The notes under the pieces: model-generated
What the model was told of the DNA's origin: nothing
Databases searched by the model: none
The model's input: only the letters and a program-made list of their open reading frames with translations
Position numbers and translations under genes: made by a program
Part shown: positions 32,493-32,721 of the stretch, piece by piece
Layout of the letters: each line of letters starts with the position of its first letter
Numbering within the stretch: the first letter of the stretch is position 1
Origin: Candidatus Kaiserbacteria bacterium RIFCSPLOWO2_12_FULL_50_10
GTDB taxonomy: Bacteria > Patescibacteriota > Minisyncoccia > Phycocordibacterales > UBA918
DNA length: 32,721 nt
Assembly (NCBI GenBank): GCA_001783515.1
Contig: MFMN01000010.1
Span: forward strand, 22,060-54,780
Direction of reading: 5' to 3'

Positions 32493-32721
32493 ATGGCAAA
32501 CTCATTTATTGAAGCGATCGGACGTCGTAAGACCGCATCCGCACGAGTCCGTTTGACTCGCGCGAACAACACCACTGTTACCGTTAACGACAAGGAAATG
32601 ACGACATACTTCCCGTATGTCACCCTTCAGAACATGGTAACCGATATCCTCAAGACAGAAGGCGCAGGCATCGAGAACTACACCATCACCGCACGAGTTG
32701 CAGGAGGTGGTATCGCATCTC
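32493..32721 (+). CDS. rpsI: 30S ribosomal protein S9 (truncated by window end)
   Basis: MANSFIEAIGRRKTASARVRLTRANNTTVTVNDKEMTTYFPYVTLQNMVTDIL...ARVAGGGIAS. Confidence 0.95.
   Translation, partial: MANSFIEAIGRRKTASARVRLTRANNTTVTVNDKEMTTYFPYVTLQNMVTDILKTEGAGIENYTITARVAGGGIAS

Noticed and set aside
1-32721. Alternative genetic code (TGA = Gly, as in some CPR)
   Set aside because: Several intact genes end at TGA (16932-17894, 22633-23727, 27112-27741) and no in-frame TGA is needed in conserved proteins.
1-32721. CRISPR array, transposase, integrase or rRNA genes
   Set aside because: No regularly spaced direct repeats, no DDE/tyrosine/serine recombinase-like ORF, and no rRNA-like sequence seen.

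Overview
The window looks like core chromosome of a Candidate Phyla Radiation (Patescibacteria/Parcubacteria-like) bacterium. This rests on compact genes, reduced protein lengths, a cysteine-free L36, and TGA used as a stop (so not code 25). It holds mostly housekeeping genes: gyrB, trmD, rplU, valS, rlmH, hpf/raiA-like, fmt, M3 and M50 peptidases, khpA-like, and the infA-rpmJ-rpsM-rpsK-rpsD-rpoA-rplQ-rplM-rpsI cluster. It also has five tRNAs, an ECF sigma/membrane-protein pair, an HxlR/nitroreductase divergon, several lone sensor-type proteins and a small phage-like patch. The most interesting non-coding observations are: (1) three copies of a structured intergenic element with compensatory changes in the ribosomal-protein cluster, before rpsK, rpoA and rpsI; (2) two tRNA genes (Met, Thr) followed by a 180-275 bp hairpin-rich insert, a duplicated tRNA 3' end and then an intrinsic terminator, which resembles an att-like scar; (3) a tRNA-Thr whose acceptor stem is extended to a perfect 25-bp inverted repeat; (4) a recurrent TATACT-like -10 box 6-7 nt before the start codon, predicting pervasive leaderless mRNAs; (5) a leaderless 15-codon uORF overlapping a PotD-like gene. 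All calls come from reading the sequence; no database search or folding was run.
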